Of a stretch of 64,000 nucleotides of DNA, positions 1-11,878 are shown in pieces. The notes beneath the pieces were generated by a model. It searched no databases, had not been told where the DNA came from, and worked only from the letters and a program-made list of their open reading frames with translations. The DNA is taken from NCBI RefSeq assembly GCF_001039355.2, contig NW_019774180.1:528696-592695 (forward strand), read 5' to 3'. The first letter of the stretch is position 1; every line of letters begins with the position of its first letter. The position numbers and the translations under genes are program-made. This DNA is from Lingula anatina. Taxonomy: Eukaryota; Brachiopoda; Lingulata; Lingulida; Lingulidae.

Positions 1-33
1 TGAATTTTTACAGAATATAATATTAAATCTTAC

Positions 34-947
34 CTGTGCTCAAAATCAGCTATAAAGTTCTTGTATATCTAAAATAAAAAGTAAGCAGATGAATAAAAAT
101 CCTGAGTGTGAAACTGATAAAGAAATCAATACAATAGTAAACAAACAATTCAGATATTTCTTCACAGCTAATAAATAATGTGGTGAATCCATATTACATA
201 AAGCTTTTCATCAGACTCTTCAAAAACATTGCTAACACTTTGGAGTGGAAATCATACCTGTATTAAAGTGTCTCCTGTTGCCAATGCTGGATTCTTTACA
301 AACTTCAAAACTTTTAATGTCAACTGATGCCAAAGTCTGAAAGCATATTGATATACTCTGTGTAAGTAAAAGTGACTGCCAGGCCCACTGGCAGCAATTT
401 CAAAGGAAGGGTGGATTGTTTTCTGAAAAAGTATACCCTGAAACCTTTGTGTACTTAGATTAAATGTTTATTCAAGGGTCATCCTAAAATGTCCTCTACA
501 GCTCACCACAGCACAATACATAAAAAAAGTTTGTCGCAAGCAAACACAGAAAATGGCCCTTAGCAAGAAAATTGAGGGATATAAAAGCAAAACATTTAAC
601 TGGGTAATTAATATTGTTGACATAACTAAACAAATTGGCATGATTTGTTCATCATCATGCTGTCTGCAATAATGACTCTCCTTGGCAATACGGCAGACGC
701 CCCGGGATAAACAAATCAAACTGAATTTGTTAAGTAATATTATTTCAATTTTGCCAGTCATAACTCACTGATGATGGCAGACAAAACATCGGTAGTAAAC
801 CATGCAAAAGCAGTTCATATCTCCTTATGTTTATATCTTAACTCACTTTTTTGAGTAAAGGTCTTCTAACTCTGCCCATTCTGTTGCTAATTCTCCGCTG
901 CTCCTTCTTTGTTGTTCCGATAAAAATGTTGTAACACTTGACGACAT
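34..947 (-). CDS. PSMD13: 26S proteasome regulatory subunit 13 (RPN9/PSMD13), N-terminal exons only
   Basis: Lid subunit of the 19S proteasome cap. Three coding exons are visible: 947-847, 336-258 and 68-34; the gene continues past the left edge. Exon 1 starts at ATG 947 (MSSSVTTFLSEQQ...) and ends with LEDLYSKK. Exon 2 gives LWHQLTLKVLKFVKNP, and exon 3 gives IYKNFIADFEHR. These match, in order, the vertebrate PSMD13 N-terminus ([21 protein letters not shown] and NFISEFEHR). Splice phases are consistent (2, 0, 2) with GTGAGT, GTATGA and GTAAGA donors. An in-frame upstream ATG at 1034 would add 29 residues, but the family starts close to MSSS, so I prefer 947. Only about the first 70 residues of roughly 376 are present. 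Identity is inferred from remembered family sequence. Confidence 0.93.
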
Positions 948-2399
948 GCTGCCGGCTTTTCTTTCCCCAATATGGCGGCCCTTATAAATAGCAACAACAA
1001 ACGACCGATAACAGCATATAGCGGGTTTAATCATGATGAGCCTATCCCTATTTAGAACATGCCATAAGCTCGTGTAACTTGTTAATAATTATTTCATTAT
1101 TCATTTTTATTATCTATTCATTATTTTCAATCAAACGTCAACTGTATTTTTCAAAACTCCCTACTTGCTTTTATGATTAAAGTATGCTCTTTGTAAAAGC
1201 TCCATATGCATATAATTTTTTCACCTTTTCCTGAGAAGAAGGTATAAATCTTAGATTTCTTGATACTTTTCACTGAAAATGAAAATATCCATGCAAGTTT
1301 TCCCTTTTATTACAAAATTGAACACATTGTGAATCTGAGATCTAATACAAAAATGTAAATAAAAAATATTTAAATTAAATTTATAAATTACAACAAAGTT
1401 AAATCAATAGATCTTTGGCATCAAGTTTGTGAAAAGTAATGTGAGTTGCTATCAAATTCTATTTTTGTATTGTAGAATTGTCAAAAATATTCTGTTCAAT
1501 TGGTTTTGAAGCATAAGGACAATTGTGCAATTTGTCTCACTTAAAGTTTGAGTCTCTTATCAAAACACCTAATTATATAGAAAAGTTTTATGTCAATTAC
1601 CAAAATTGCACACTTATATTTGCCTAACAAGTCATTACGGGCTATTAATTTCTGTAGGAAGCATTCACTTTAGGTAACATTTCTACATTTTATTGGCAAT
1701 TAAAATGATTTCCCTAATCCTTTCAGGCACTACTACTAATCAAACAGTACCTACAGTTTGTACATTTTAATCATTTCCAGATTCTCAGTATAAACAAATA
1801 CAAATTCCATTGTAAAATTCATTATATCAGCTTTATCAAGTGAAAAAGTAATCCTTCACAATTTTCTCTTTCTCCTCTCCTCCTCAGCATTATCTTCATG
1901 TGGAGGCACCAAATATCAAGTTAAGTATGCTTAGTTAGGAGTCTCCACAATTTATATACTTTGTATATTCAGCTACATTGTACACCTTTTAATTTTACCT
2001 ATATTCCCAATTACTTACTGTTGGTAAAAACATAGGCCTCTAATCAATAAGACCCTGAATATCTTTGGTTATGTCTGATTTTCTTATGTATAACAACTTA
2101 TCTTACCTGCAATGTAGACTCTATTGAATATGAATCTATAATTTTTTTGTTTATTGTTTTTTTTAAATATATGCCGTTTCTTCATAAAAAGCATTGACAT
2201 CATGAACAACTACCAGTAGACCTCTTACTTGTGCCATGTTTAGTAAAAGATCCCCAGGTCATTTATACTGTCAAGTATATACCCCGAGCGAGTAGCTTGT
2301 GTGGAATGTCTAGAGGTGAAGAGAAATCAAGATCACTACTGGTTGTGATGCAAAGCGATGCATGGGTACAATATATAATGTCCTCTTGATAAAGCACAG
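948..2399. other. Intergenic DNA between PSMD13 and the 2400-4751 gene, including its 3'UTR
   Basis: No coding signal is seen. The right part is the 3'UTR of the minus-strand gene that ends at 2400; an AATAAA on the minus strand at 2155-2150 lies about 245 nt past its stop and is a plausible poly(A) signal. The left part (948-1100) is the PSMD13 promoter and 5'UTR. The rest is simple AT-rich sequence. Confidence 0.5.
967..979 (-). promoter_or_regulatory. YY1-like site upstream of the PSMD13 start
   Basis: Read on the minus strand this is GCCGCCATATTGG, close to the YY1 consensus GCCGCCATNTTG. It lies 20-32 bp upstream of the PSMD13 ATG, where YY1 motifs often sit near the start sites of housekeeping genes. 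The placement is suggestive; binding is inferred. Confidence 0.4.
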
Positions 2400-4751
2400 T
2401 TAGCTATAATCAGTATGAGAATAGCTCCTTTGAAAATCTTTCGAAGCAGAGAGAAGTTCATTTCTGTAGTCCAATAAATCCTGCCAGTCATTTTTAGTTT
2501 TGATTAGCTCATTGTTTTTATGTGCTTCATAGTGAAATTGAGGGGTCTTCAGTTCATACCTGGAAAATAGTTATAAATATTTGTCAATGAAATTATTGTT
2601 ATTCAGCTGCATTTTTATCATTATCTGTGGCCATACTGATTTGTTCATTTAAGAACTCATTCTGTCAATTAGAAAAATTAAGTTTTTAGTGAAAAATTGC
2701 AAATATTGTTATTGACAGTTCTCCTTCAATGATCAATCTAATCAATTTTGACTTTGCTGTTAAAGGACCCACCACTTTGGCTTTGGCCCACGAATCCTTT
2801 CCAGTTCTTCTTCTCTTTTCAACTCCAACAAGTGTTCCTCCTCCAGTCTCAAACGTTCCATTCTCAGTCTGGCCATCTCTTGTTGGTATGGAGAGGCTAG
2901 AAGTACACTAGAAGAACCTGCAATTAAAGCAGATCTTATTTTTAAATATAAATAATTTTACCTGACCAATGTTTTGTAAATTTGTTGTAAAAATACTGTG
3001 AACTGAGTTTTCAAGAAAAAAGACAGGGAGGAAAATTGCATTAAACTGAATAACATTTTCTTATATCAAAACTCAAAACCATATAGAAAAATCAACATTT
3101 AAAGAATTATATGTGAAATTGTACCTGAGAATAGATAATTCAAATGTGTTGTATCAACAAAAAAAAAAACATTGTTAGGGTAAACCCAAATACCTATTGT
3201 TGGAGCCTCAGCTGTCCTAGTGTACATGTTATCAATGCTTGATCTAGTTGCAGTAGGAGGTCTCCATTTAGCTGGGCTTTTTGATTTTTTCTTCTTTTTA
3301 TACAGACCATCTGTGGGTGTGCTGGGTCTGGGTAGTCCCTTTGGTGGAGGTGACAGGGTCCTGCCAATAGGTACATCAGCCATACCTACCACAGGATCAA
3401 GAGGGTCTGATGACTGAAGTGATTTGTACAGACTTGCAGCAGCCCCAAATGTTACTGGAAAATGATCTGTGATAATGTCTCTTGGCCTGGTCGGAATAGG
3501 GGAACTTGAACTGTATCTTGGACTTCGTGGGCTTGATCTTGTAAAGCTGTTTGTTGATCTTGCTCTTGGGGAGGCCCACCGATCATTTTCTTCTTTGATT
3601 CTTGCAGTTGCTATCTGTTCAGCATTAAGTTTTTTGGCTGCAAGCAAGGCTCCCATGGAACCTGTAGGTCTGTGGACAGGAGAAATTGACCTGGTATTTA
3701 AACCTGCCCTTTTCAAGGTTGGGTAATCATGCTCATCTTTTGTCAGATGTAAAGGCTGTGTGAACCACTCTGCTTCTTCCCTTGACTTTGGTCTCCCCGC
3801 CAGAGATTCGTCATGATACCCATTCTTTTGCGATCTTTTAATTTCTGCATCATCCTTTTCAATGAGTCTCTGCAACTCCTCATCCACGCTGTCATCACTT
3901 TCCTCTCCTTCACTGAAATGCCTCACCTTTTTGAGGTCACTGAAACTAACACTCTTCCTGAGGCTACTGCCTCTACCGCTGCCACTGAGCCTGCTCATGT
4001 CGAGATCAAGATCGTCACTGTCTTCCCAGCTGTCCTTGTCTCTGTAGTTGTCACTTCGGTATAAGGAATTTTGACTTAGCCGTCTAGTGGTTGTGGTAAG
4101 TTGCGAGTTAGTCAGATATCTTTGTCTCTCTCTGGAAAAAAAGGATACATATTCAGAAAACAAACAATACAATATCTTACAATCATAACACATTATGCTG
4201 TACAATGCAAGGGGTCTATTATTAAAATGTAAGGCTAGAAAAAAAAAAACAGATAAGTTGGTTAACAAGTGGTGATGCACTGTAAACATTTTTTTGTTTT
4301 GCTTTAAACACTGACAATAATTAAATTTAATACATGTCACAATCATTAAGAAAGAGGAAAGAAACCCAATGTCAGTGTGCAATCCCCTTGCCGTGAGCAG
4401 AGACTCGGCGTTTGGATCAAACCTACTACTTGTACATGTACAGTACAGTACTGGTAGCAGGGGGTTATGAAGTGCCAGTACATTTTGAAACTAATTATGT
4501 TGCTTATTTATTCATGTAACTGAGTTGCCTATTGATTTGTGGAACTTTGTAGTGAAATGTCTATGTCCATGATTGTACCTTGTTCGTGAAGTTGTATATC
4601 AATAACGGAATCTAAATGTAAATCATAGAATCAATACGATAGTGGTGTCATCTTTGTTTTTCTCGCGTGTTTTAGCTAACATGTAGAAAATTCCCGACAT
4701 AAATAGAGATGCAGTCTTCTTTTACATTTATCGAATAAAATCTTACTGCAT
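2400..4751 (-). CDS. Uncharacterised serine-rich, coiled-coil protein (about 415 aa)
   Basis: Four exons: 4751-4747 (ATG plus two bases), 4131-3194, 2917-2773 and 2559-2400 (stop TAA). Phases join cleanly to 416 codons. The large exon encodes a basic, Ser-rich, low-complexity region with an acidic patch (WEDSDDLDLDMSRL), an SVSFSDLKK motif, SP/RSP repeats and a Lys-rich stretch. Exon 3 encodes a charged helix (ARLRMERLRLEEEHLLELKR) followed by RGPKPKW. Exon 4 continues WYELKTPQFHYEAHKNNEL and ends SHTDYS. The GPKPKWYELKTPQFH block crosses an exon junction and looks like a conserved family signature. I cannot name the family; a cilium- or centrosome-type protein such as JHY is only a guess. 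The five-base first coding exon is the weakest part of the model: it has a good GTAAGA donor and the right phase, but an internal ATG is possible. Confidence 0.75.
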
Positions 4752-4996
4752 AGGTGTTCGTCTCCCGTGTAAAACAAAGTCATCGTCAGGCCGGGTATAA
4801 TCCATTCCACCAACTGGAAAGTATGTTTGGCTTCATTGGAAACGACGCACCTTTTTGTCGAAAGAGGGCAGCAATAACCAAGAGATGCGCAGAATGAAAA
4901 CATAAGTAATCTTGTTTTGAATGGCGCACCATCTAGCGTTGTAATCAGCAACTAGTGAGACATATTCGCCACTATTCGACACGAGAAACAGAAAGC
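4752..4996. promoter_or_regulatory. Divergent promoter between the unnamed gene and NUDC
   Basis: Only about 245 bp separate the proposed minus-strand ATG (4751) from the NUDC ATG (4997), so the two genes probably share a bidirectional promoter and their 5'UTRs fall here. I see no clear TATA box. The inference rests on spacing and orientation. Confidence 0.5.
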
Positions 4997-7900
4997 ATGG
5001 GAGACTTAGAGAGATTTGATGGCATGCTATTGAGCATGGCTACTCAGTGCGAAGGAGGAGTTACGGAGGTGAAGTTCAAGTGACCGATCTGAATAATGGA
5101 TTGATGTTTTTACGGTGTTAATATCTGAAATATTTTCATAGAATTATCTAAAAATTTAACGATACTTAAGGAAGTATGCAGTGTGCCCCTCAAAATGTTT
5201 TTACACGCAAGTCTTTGATTGAACGATATTTTCTAAATTTAGTTATATATAATATGGTGAGTTTGATCAATGTATCTGCTATACAAATAGATAAGACAGG
5301 TTATTTTATGTTGAACAATAATATACTAAATATGTATGCATAATAATAATATACAACTCGATCCCATAATGGAATGGGATCCCATAATACATTGCAATTA
5401 AATGAGCTCGATCTACCTAAAATGCACAATATGGCGCAACACAGTGCAATACACTTGAAGAAAATCCAGTTGTAAGTTAACATAGGAAACGGTCATTTGC
5501 AAGAAAACGGTATATAAATTAATATAAAAATGAATTATATTAAGTACTAGGTAATTTTAATATTGAAATATCCTTGATCCAAATGTATTAACTAATTGGT
5601 ACAATTTGTTTAAACAGAGCCTCTTAACTCGAAAGCATCGCGTATTGCAACCGAGCGCAAGCGTCTCGATTTCATAACTCACCCATTCTTGCCCCATATA
5701 ATACATTGTAGCCTCTATGTGATATCGCTATTCGCAATGCACGATGTTTTTGAGTTACGAAGCCCAGTTCGTCCGCCATATTGCAAAGAACGGCAGATGC
5801 TGTATTGTGTTATATTGCACATTTTAGGTAGATCAAAATGAGCTAAAAGTTTCTTGTAAAAACATCAAGGAATCATTAAGTATTAGTAATAAATTTGAAT
5901 AGCAGAGTTGTGATAATTGAATAATGATTTAGTGCCAACTCTTTCACTGAGTCCTTGAGATTTCACAATGCATTACATAAATGACCACTGTATTTTTCTT
6001 TGAAAACCCAAGCTTAATTGAATTGTTCATGTAATGCTACCATATGAATCATGTTTTGGTTATTTTTCAGTTGCTGGATGTGATATTTAGCTTCCTGGCA
6101 AGAAAAACTGATTTTTATACTGGTGCAAGTAAAGGAACACCAGAACAGGTAGTGCTGCTGTTATTTGTGGATCATAGAATTAAACCTGCACTATTTGATT
6201 TTGTAAACAAGTACTTTGTGGTTGGTATTGAATGTACCTTCTAACATTTTCAATACCATACCTTTGGGAGCAATTCATCATTTTAATTGTATTTTAGAGT
6301 TTTGTTATCACTCAGAATAAAATGAAATACCTAGGTACATTCAATTGAATTCTTTGTTTTCCTTTTAATTCATATTCACTGTTAAAATGATTGACTTCCA
6401 TAACATTCTTAAAGCACTCTTCAAAACCTTGATCTATAATAAACCCATTATTACATAATTTCAGTTGATTCTGGATAAGTTCAGACACTTTGAAAAAGAA
6501 GCCCTGAAGAAAGCACAGAAGGAAAAAGAGGATAGAGAAGAGTCTGAAAAGAGAAGAAAAGAGAGACTTGCCAAAAAGGCTGAGAAAGAAAGACTGGAAC
6601 AAGAACAATTAAAGGAGGAACCCAAAATCAAAGAAATCACAGATGAAGAGGCAGAAAAATTACAAAAAGAAATTGAAAAGGTAACTGTACATGTTATGGT
6701 CATTGTATATATATATATTTGATAAGGGTTATTTCTGGTTATTTGGTATTATATAATTATTTTCTGTTCCATTTTGCACAATTGAAAAAATGTGCTGGTT
6801 TATTCCGTTGAGACACTTTGTTTTTTTTTTATTGACATGATTTTTTTATTTATATGATTAGGAAAAGACAGGAAATGATGCAGAAGAAAATGGATCAGGG
6901 GATGCAGATGAAAAAGAAGAAACAAAGGTAATCAGGCCTACCCAACTACCAGACTTGGCACCTCATGATCCAGAATACACTGGTATATCAGACCACACAG
7001 TGTGTGTCAGATCTCATTACAGAGTATCAGCCACCACACCGATTTTCCTGGTGCGCGATGTGATAGCGATGATCCTAAGGGGGGTTGGAAAGTATTGCAT
7101 CTCATCTAGATTCATGCACTGCTGCAATTTTCCCTGTTTATGCTAAAAATATGACAATACCGCAATTTTTTAACATAAAATTTAGGTTCGAACATAGCCA
7201 ATGATGTTTTGTAAATAAGAACTTGCAAACTTATATGTTAATTTAGAAAAGTAGACCTAATTTTGATAGCGGAAGCATATTCTGTCAGGGGTTAAATAAA
7301 ATTATTCAATTTTTTCACCGACTACTGTCTGTCGCCATGTTGTTGTATTCATACGACTCCTACTTGACGAAAACGAGGCGCGATACCCGGATGACAGGTA
7401 GGCCTACAAAATTTGTGTTGGGGTATGATACTCTGTAATGCGATCTGACACACACCTTGAAAACGGGTAGTGTGGTATGATGTGGTATGTGGTATGTGGT
7501 ATGATGCGATCTGACACACACCTTGAAAACGGGTAGTGTGGTATGATATACCGGTTTATTCTGGTTCCGTAGGTGCCGAGTCTGGTAGTTGGGTAGGCCT
7601 GGTAATGATTGCAAATTTTTGTTTGTTTGTAACTTGTTCTGTAAAATAATCAGTGATAAACATCTTTGCTTTGCTGAAGACAATTGCGATAAATGTTGGT
7701 ATTATGTAAATAATTGTGCCTTAAAGAACTATGAAAAAAAATGTCTTTTCTTCCTGCTACTTTTGTGGGAAAACTTTATTTTATCATAAATTGATAAAAG
7801 GGGCATGCACATATTATTCCGAAAAAAATTGCATGAGGCCCTGCAGATTTTGCAAGATTTTACGGCACATAGGGGTAATATAACCATCAGTTAGCAAATG

Positions 7901-8314
7901 TTTTGTGGTTAAAATTTCTTTTCCCTCTGAAATCTTGGAAAACACTATAAAAAGTATAATTGTAATAATAATAACATAATATTGAATTTAATCACATTTT
8001 CTTCCACACCATTAATTTCTTTAATGACTTTGTCTCAGTAATTGAAGGCAGTAAGAAAAATATTCGAGTAACAAAGATGATCATTTTTATTTATACATCT
8101 CTTGTAAGATTACCTTATCCTAAAATTCCAACATTGTAATAAAATGTCTTTTGTATGTCATAGTCTGATGATGAAGAAGATGAAAAAGACAAAGACAAGA
8201 TAAAGCCAAACTCCGGCAATGGGGCAGACCTCCCAAATTATAAATGGACACAAACACTGCAAGATGTAGAGGTAATATTTTTAGTCCCCCCCCCCCTCCC
8301 TCTGCAAGCAAAAA

Positions 8315-8374
<60 letters not shown>

Positions 8375-11300
8375 ACATCAAAACTTCAGCTATACATGTA
8401 GTCTGTGAAGTACGAAGGTTGACACCTGTTGCTGTACAAATTACTGTGCATTAGTAATGCTTTGTTGCCAAACTTGTGAAAACTTCACACATGCATAAAA
8501 AGTGTACACCATTAATTTATTCAAATTGATGCATATGAAATGTATGCATACAAATATACATCATTTAGAGCATTTACAGTATTAATGTCATATTTTATTT
8601 TAAAATTTAACAAACGTTCATGTAAGCAGTTTAACATCTTTAATTTCTATTCCTTATATTCAGATTAGAATTCCATTCAAAGTTCCATTCCCAATTAAAG
8701 GAAAAGACTGTGTAGTGGTTATTGAGAAAAAGGTATGTTCAACAACTAGTCAGTAACACCAACACTTCCTCGTTTTTTTCCTATTTTTTACATATTTGAT
8801 TTGGATCTCTCTCAAGTGTACTCTAAAATAACATAAGTTTAATTCAATTCAATTCAATTTATTTCTGTACTGGTACATAGATTGTCATGACCTTGTACAA
8901 TATGATATACTAATGACGATACAATACAATTAGTGCATTACCATTTCTCTAGTTGGTATTATGTTGCCTAGCCATTTGTGAATGAAAAAATAATCTTTAT
9001 ATAATGAACATACGTACTAGTAAAATTACTCATAAAATATTCAGTGAAGTAATGATGTCATTTTGAGTTATTTTTAGACTTTTGTCTCATTTCTTTTTAT
9101 TTCATCATAGCACTTAAAAGTGGGTTTAAAAGGTCATCCCCCTGTGATAGATGGTCCTATGTACAATGATGTGAAGAAGGAAGAGTCCACATGGTGCATA
9201 GAAGACAAGAAAATTATCATTCTAAATTTGGAAAAGGTAACCTTATTTGTAAAGTCCAGGAGAAGTTTTTTTATGTACAGACACAGATGTGTCTGTACAT
9301 ATTGCCATCACCTGCGTCTGTCGTCGCCGTCGCCGTTGCCGATCATGTCGCCGTGCACTTTCAGCGTTAACACCATAAGTGGAAGACAGTTTTACTTTTT
9401 GGCTTTATATTTACAGAGCTGATGAATATTCATAAAACGCAGGTCAAGTTCGAAAATCAGCATGATCGGGCCATTATTGTAGAATTTATGCTGTTTTTTC
9501 ACTTTTCAGCATATATGCAACACTGTTAACACATTTCAAGGAAAACCGATAGGCCTGTTGTCATGAAACTCACAGGAGTAATCAATCTTACTAAAACGCA
9601 GGTCAAGTTCGAAAATCAGCATAATCGGGCCATTATTTTATAAGTTATGCTGTTTTTTCACATTTCCTCAGATTCAATTCTTAGGCATGTTAACAGTCTC
9701 ATTATTTAACTAATAAGATACGTAAAAGTGTTTGTTTGACATTTCCTGCATCTTTACAACATTGTTAGTTGATTTTGTAAAAATGATGGTAAACTTGTTA
9801 TCGTGTATTGTGTAATAAAGTTTCAAAAATGGAAATAAACTCATATCATTGCAGTTTGTAAGATTCAATCATTCACTATGTTCAGAAACTCAGAATGGAG
9901 GAAATTGGACATTTAACACTGTTCTATTGATATTTTTCCCATCTCATCAATTTTCTTAGTTGATCATATAAAAATGGCAGTAAACTGTTAATTTTGTTTT
10001 ATGTTAAAAAAGTGTTAAAAATGGAAAAAAAAAACATTTCAGAACAGTGCTGTCTTGTTTACATTTTGGCATTTTCAAGTTGTGACTTTGAAGTTCCATG
10101 GGCCTGAAGACCTTTGCTAGTCACATTTTCTGAATATCCATAATACTAATATTTTATTATTAAAAATTGATGGTCATTATGCTGTTAAACGTTATGTAAT
10201 ATTGCATCAAAATTTGGAAAAAAAATATTTTGGGCACTGCTCCCATGATGACCATTTAAGAAAAATCATGTCACTTACTGTTCTCAAACTTACAGGAAAG
10301 AAACATGGGACTAAAATACAGCTTCAGTAGGCAATGCAGTCTGTTTGGTAATTCTTTCTGCTAGTTAAACAGTTTTTTTTTGTGAAAATTTAATTTTTCA
10401 CATATTGGCATTTTCAAGGTGTGACTTTGAAGTTCCATGGGCTTGAAGACCCATGCTAGTCACATTTTCTGAAAATCCATGATACGCATATTTTATTATT
10501 AAAAATTGACGGTCATTATGCTGTTAACCATTATGTAATATTGCATCAGAATAGAAGAAAACACAATTTTGGGTGCTGCTGCCATGATGACCATTATGGG
10601 AAAACCATGTTACTGATGATTGCCAAACGTTCAAAAAAGAAATACAGGACTAAAATGCAGCCTGAGTTGGAAAAGCAGTCTAATTGGCTTCTTTTTCTGG
10701 AAGTTATACATTTTCAAAGTGTGAACTTGAACTGCCATGGGCCTGAAGCCTTATGCTTGTTACACATTTTACTTACATTGGTATTACCTGTTGAGCATAA
10801 TTAAAATTTGATGTTGAATTTGCAGTTTAACATAATGTACTTTTGCATCAGAATTGACAGTAGCCTATTTTGTGCATAGTTATTTCCTGCTTTTTGTCTG
10901 TACATTTGACAGCTTTGCTGCCTTGTTAAATCTATAATATTATTTTAAAATATAATATTATGTAAATAAACTTATCCTTAGACTGTTTTATATTTATTAA
11001 CTCCTAAAAAAGTCAAGATTAAAATGGAAACTCACTCTGGTGTGTATAATAGGAAATCACAAAAAGGAATACATATATACACAGTAAGTTGCTTTCTTTG
11101 CCAGGTCAACCAGATGGAGTGGTGGTCAAGAGTGGTCACCACAGACCCAGAAATCAACACAAAGAAAGTGCAGCCAGAAAATTCCAAGGTTTGTTCATTT
11201 TCCCCCTCTTAATATTAGTACAGCAAGAATGACCTCTACTCAGTGATATTTTCAGATATTTAACTACGGATTAGTAAGGTGCTGTGTGGTAGTATTTTTT

Positions 11301-11878
11301 TAGAAAGACATCAATTATTATTTTGAAAATTTGAAGTTATTAAGAATATCACAAAATAGATATTAAAAGGTGGTACAGCCACTGGAATTAATGTAGCAAG
11401 TAAACTTTTTTTTGTAGCTGTCTGACTTGGATGGGGAAACGAGATCACTGGTAGAAAAAATGATGTATGATCAAAGACAAAAAGAGATGGGCTTACCAAC
11501 ATCAGATGAACAAAAGAAACAAGATGTGTTGAGCAAGTATGTGAATGTTTAAAAGAACAAGTTAACTAATCAAATCATAGTAATTCCTTTACCATTTTTT
11601 ACTTTGTGAGTGATAAACATTGGTAACTGATCAAGTTCCCTATTGTATTGTGTTATGGCACTTATGGGTCATGTCTAGGTTATTGTGCGGCACGCGTTTC
11701 AAAACTTACACAATTTCTTTTTGTGCTCCTTAGAAATTATTCAGTACAGTTTTACCACATGATATCATAATGTTCATTTTATTCATATATGCAAAGCAGT
11801 ATATTTACATTTTTGTTTTATTTCAGATTTATGAAGCAGCATCCAGAAATGGATTTCTCCAAGTGCAAGTTTTCATAA
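4997..11878 (+). CDS. NUDC: Nuclear migration protein NudC (dynein/HSP90 co-chaperone), complete
   Basis: Ten exons: 4997-5068, 6071-6148, 6465-6680, 6862-6927, 8164-8271, 8664-8732, 9111-9236, 11105-11188, 11418-11536 and 11827-11878. They total 990 nt and encode 329 aa, against 331 in human. The N-terminus [20 protein letters not shown] is followed by [13 protein letters not shown], a charged coiled coil (about residues 50-125), an acidic linker ([20 protein letters not shown]), and a CS/p23 domain from about residue 167 (NYKWTQTL, then [20 protein letters not shown] and STWCIEDKK). The family C-terminal tail follows ([44 protein letters not shown]). NudC acts with dynein/LIS1 and as an HSP90 co-chaperone in nuclear migration and mitosis. 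Several introns hold repeats, and the exon 4 donor abuts a transposon (6933-7601). The assignment is secure. Confidence 0.98.
5409..5835. mobile_element. MITE-like element in NUDC intron 1 (427 bp)
   Basis: The terminal inverted repeats read GATCTACCTAAAATG near the left end, and its reverse complement CATTTTAGGTAGATC lies near the right end; similarity continues inwards (ACAATAT / ATATTGCAC). A 9-bp direct repeat, AAATGAGCT, flanks the element at 5400-5408 and 5836-5844 and is a likely target-site duplication. There is no coding capacity. A duplication of 8-10 bp fits Mutator-like or hAT-like elements; I cannot choose between them. Both ends carry a CCGCCATATTG-like motif, similar to a YY1 site. 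Confidence 0.75.
6933..7601. mobile_element. MITE inserted at the NUDC exon 4 splice donor (669 bp)
   Basis: The left end CAGGCCTACCCAACTACCAG recurs exactly as the reverse complement of the right end, and imperfect inverted similarity continues for at least 60 bp (GGCACCT, CCAGAAT, GGTATATCA, GTGTGTGTCAGATC). The 5-bp flanks GTAAT (6928-6932) and GTAAT (7602-7606) form a target-site duplication. The left copy of GTAAT is the 5' splice site of NUDC exon 4, which ends at 6927. The right part holds a short internal tandem repeat (TGATGCGATCTGACACACAC units, about 7437-7560). No transposase is visible. CAGG termini and a 5-bp duplication suggest a hAT-related non-autonomous family. Confidence 0.85.
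8323..8372. repeat. (AT)n microsatellite
   Basis: About 25 uninterrupted AT units, preceded by runs of C and A, lie just downstream of the NUDC exon 5 donor. Confidence 0.95.
9272..9301. repeat. Perfect hairpin palindrome in NUDC intron 7
   Basis: 13-nt arms (TATGTACAGACAC and its exact complement) surround the 4-nt spacer AGAT. It sits at the edge of a CG-rich patch (TCGTCGCCGTCGCCG) that differs from the surrounding AT-rich intron, so it may be the terminus of an old foldback-type element. Confidence 0.7.
9432..9670. repeat. Two direct copies of an approximately 80-bp unit, period about 159 bp
   Basis: TAAAACGCAGGTCAAGTTCG begins at 9433 and again at 9592. Each copy continues with near-identical sequence through a HexaT-rich TTATGCTGTTTTTTCAC stretch. 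This is intronic, with no coding signal. Confidence 0.8.
10075..10870. repeat. Three diverged tandem repeats (about 300-340 bp) in NUDC intron 7
   Basis: The unit starts with GTGACTTTGAAGTTCCATGG (10082 and 10421), with a more diverged third copy at 10721 (GTGAACTTGAACTGCCATGG). Shared downstream blocks include GGTCATTATGCTGTTAA, TATGTAATATTGCATCA and CCATGATGACCATT. Further decayed copies may lie at 9770-10070. The intron seems to have grown by tandem duplication. Confidence 0.8.

Noticed and set aside
4676-4951. 91-aa minus-strand ORF as first exon of the unnamed gene
   Set aside because: Its frame is not compatible with the next exon through the GTAAGA donor. Only the overlapping ATG at 4751 joins in phase.
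6955-7146. 63-aa ORF in NUDC intron 4
   Set aside because: It lies wholly inside the MITE and reads through its inverted repeat; no protein-like features.
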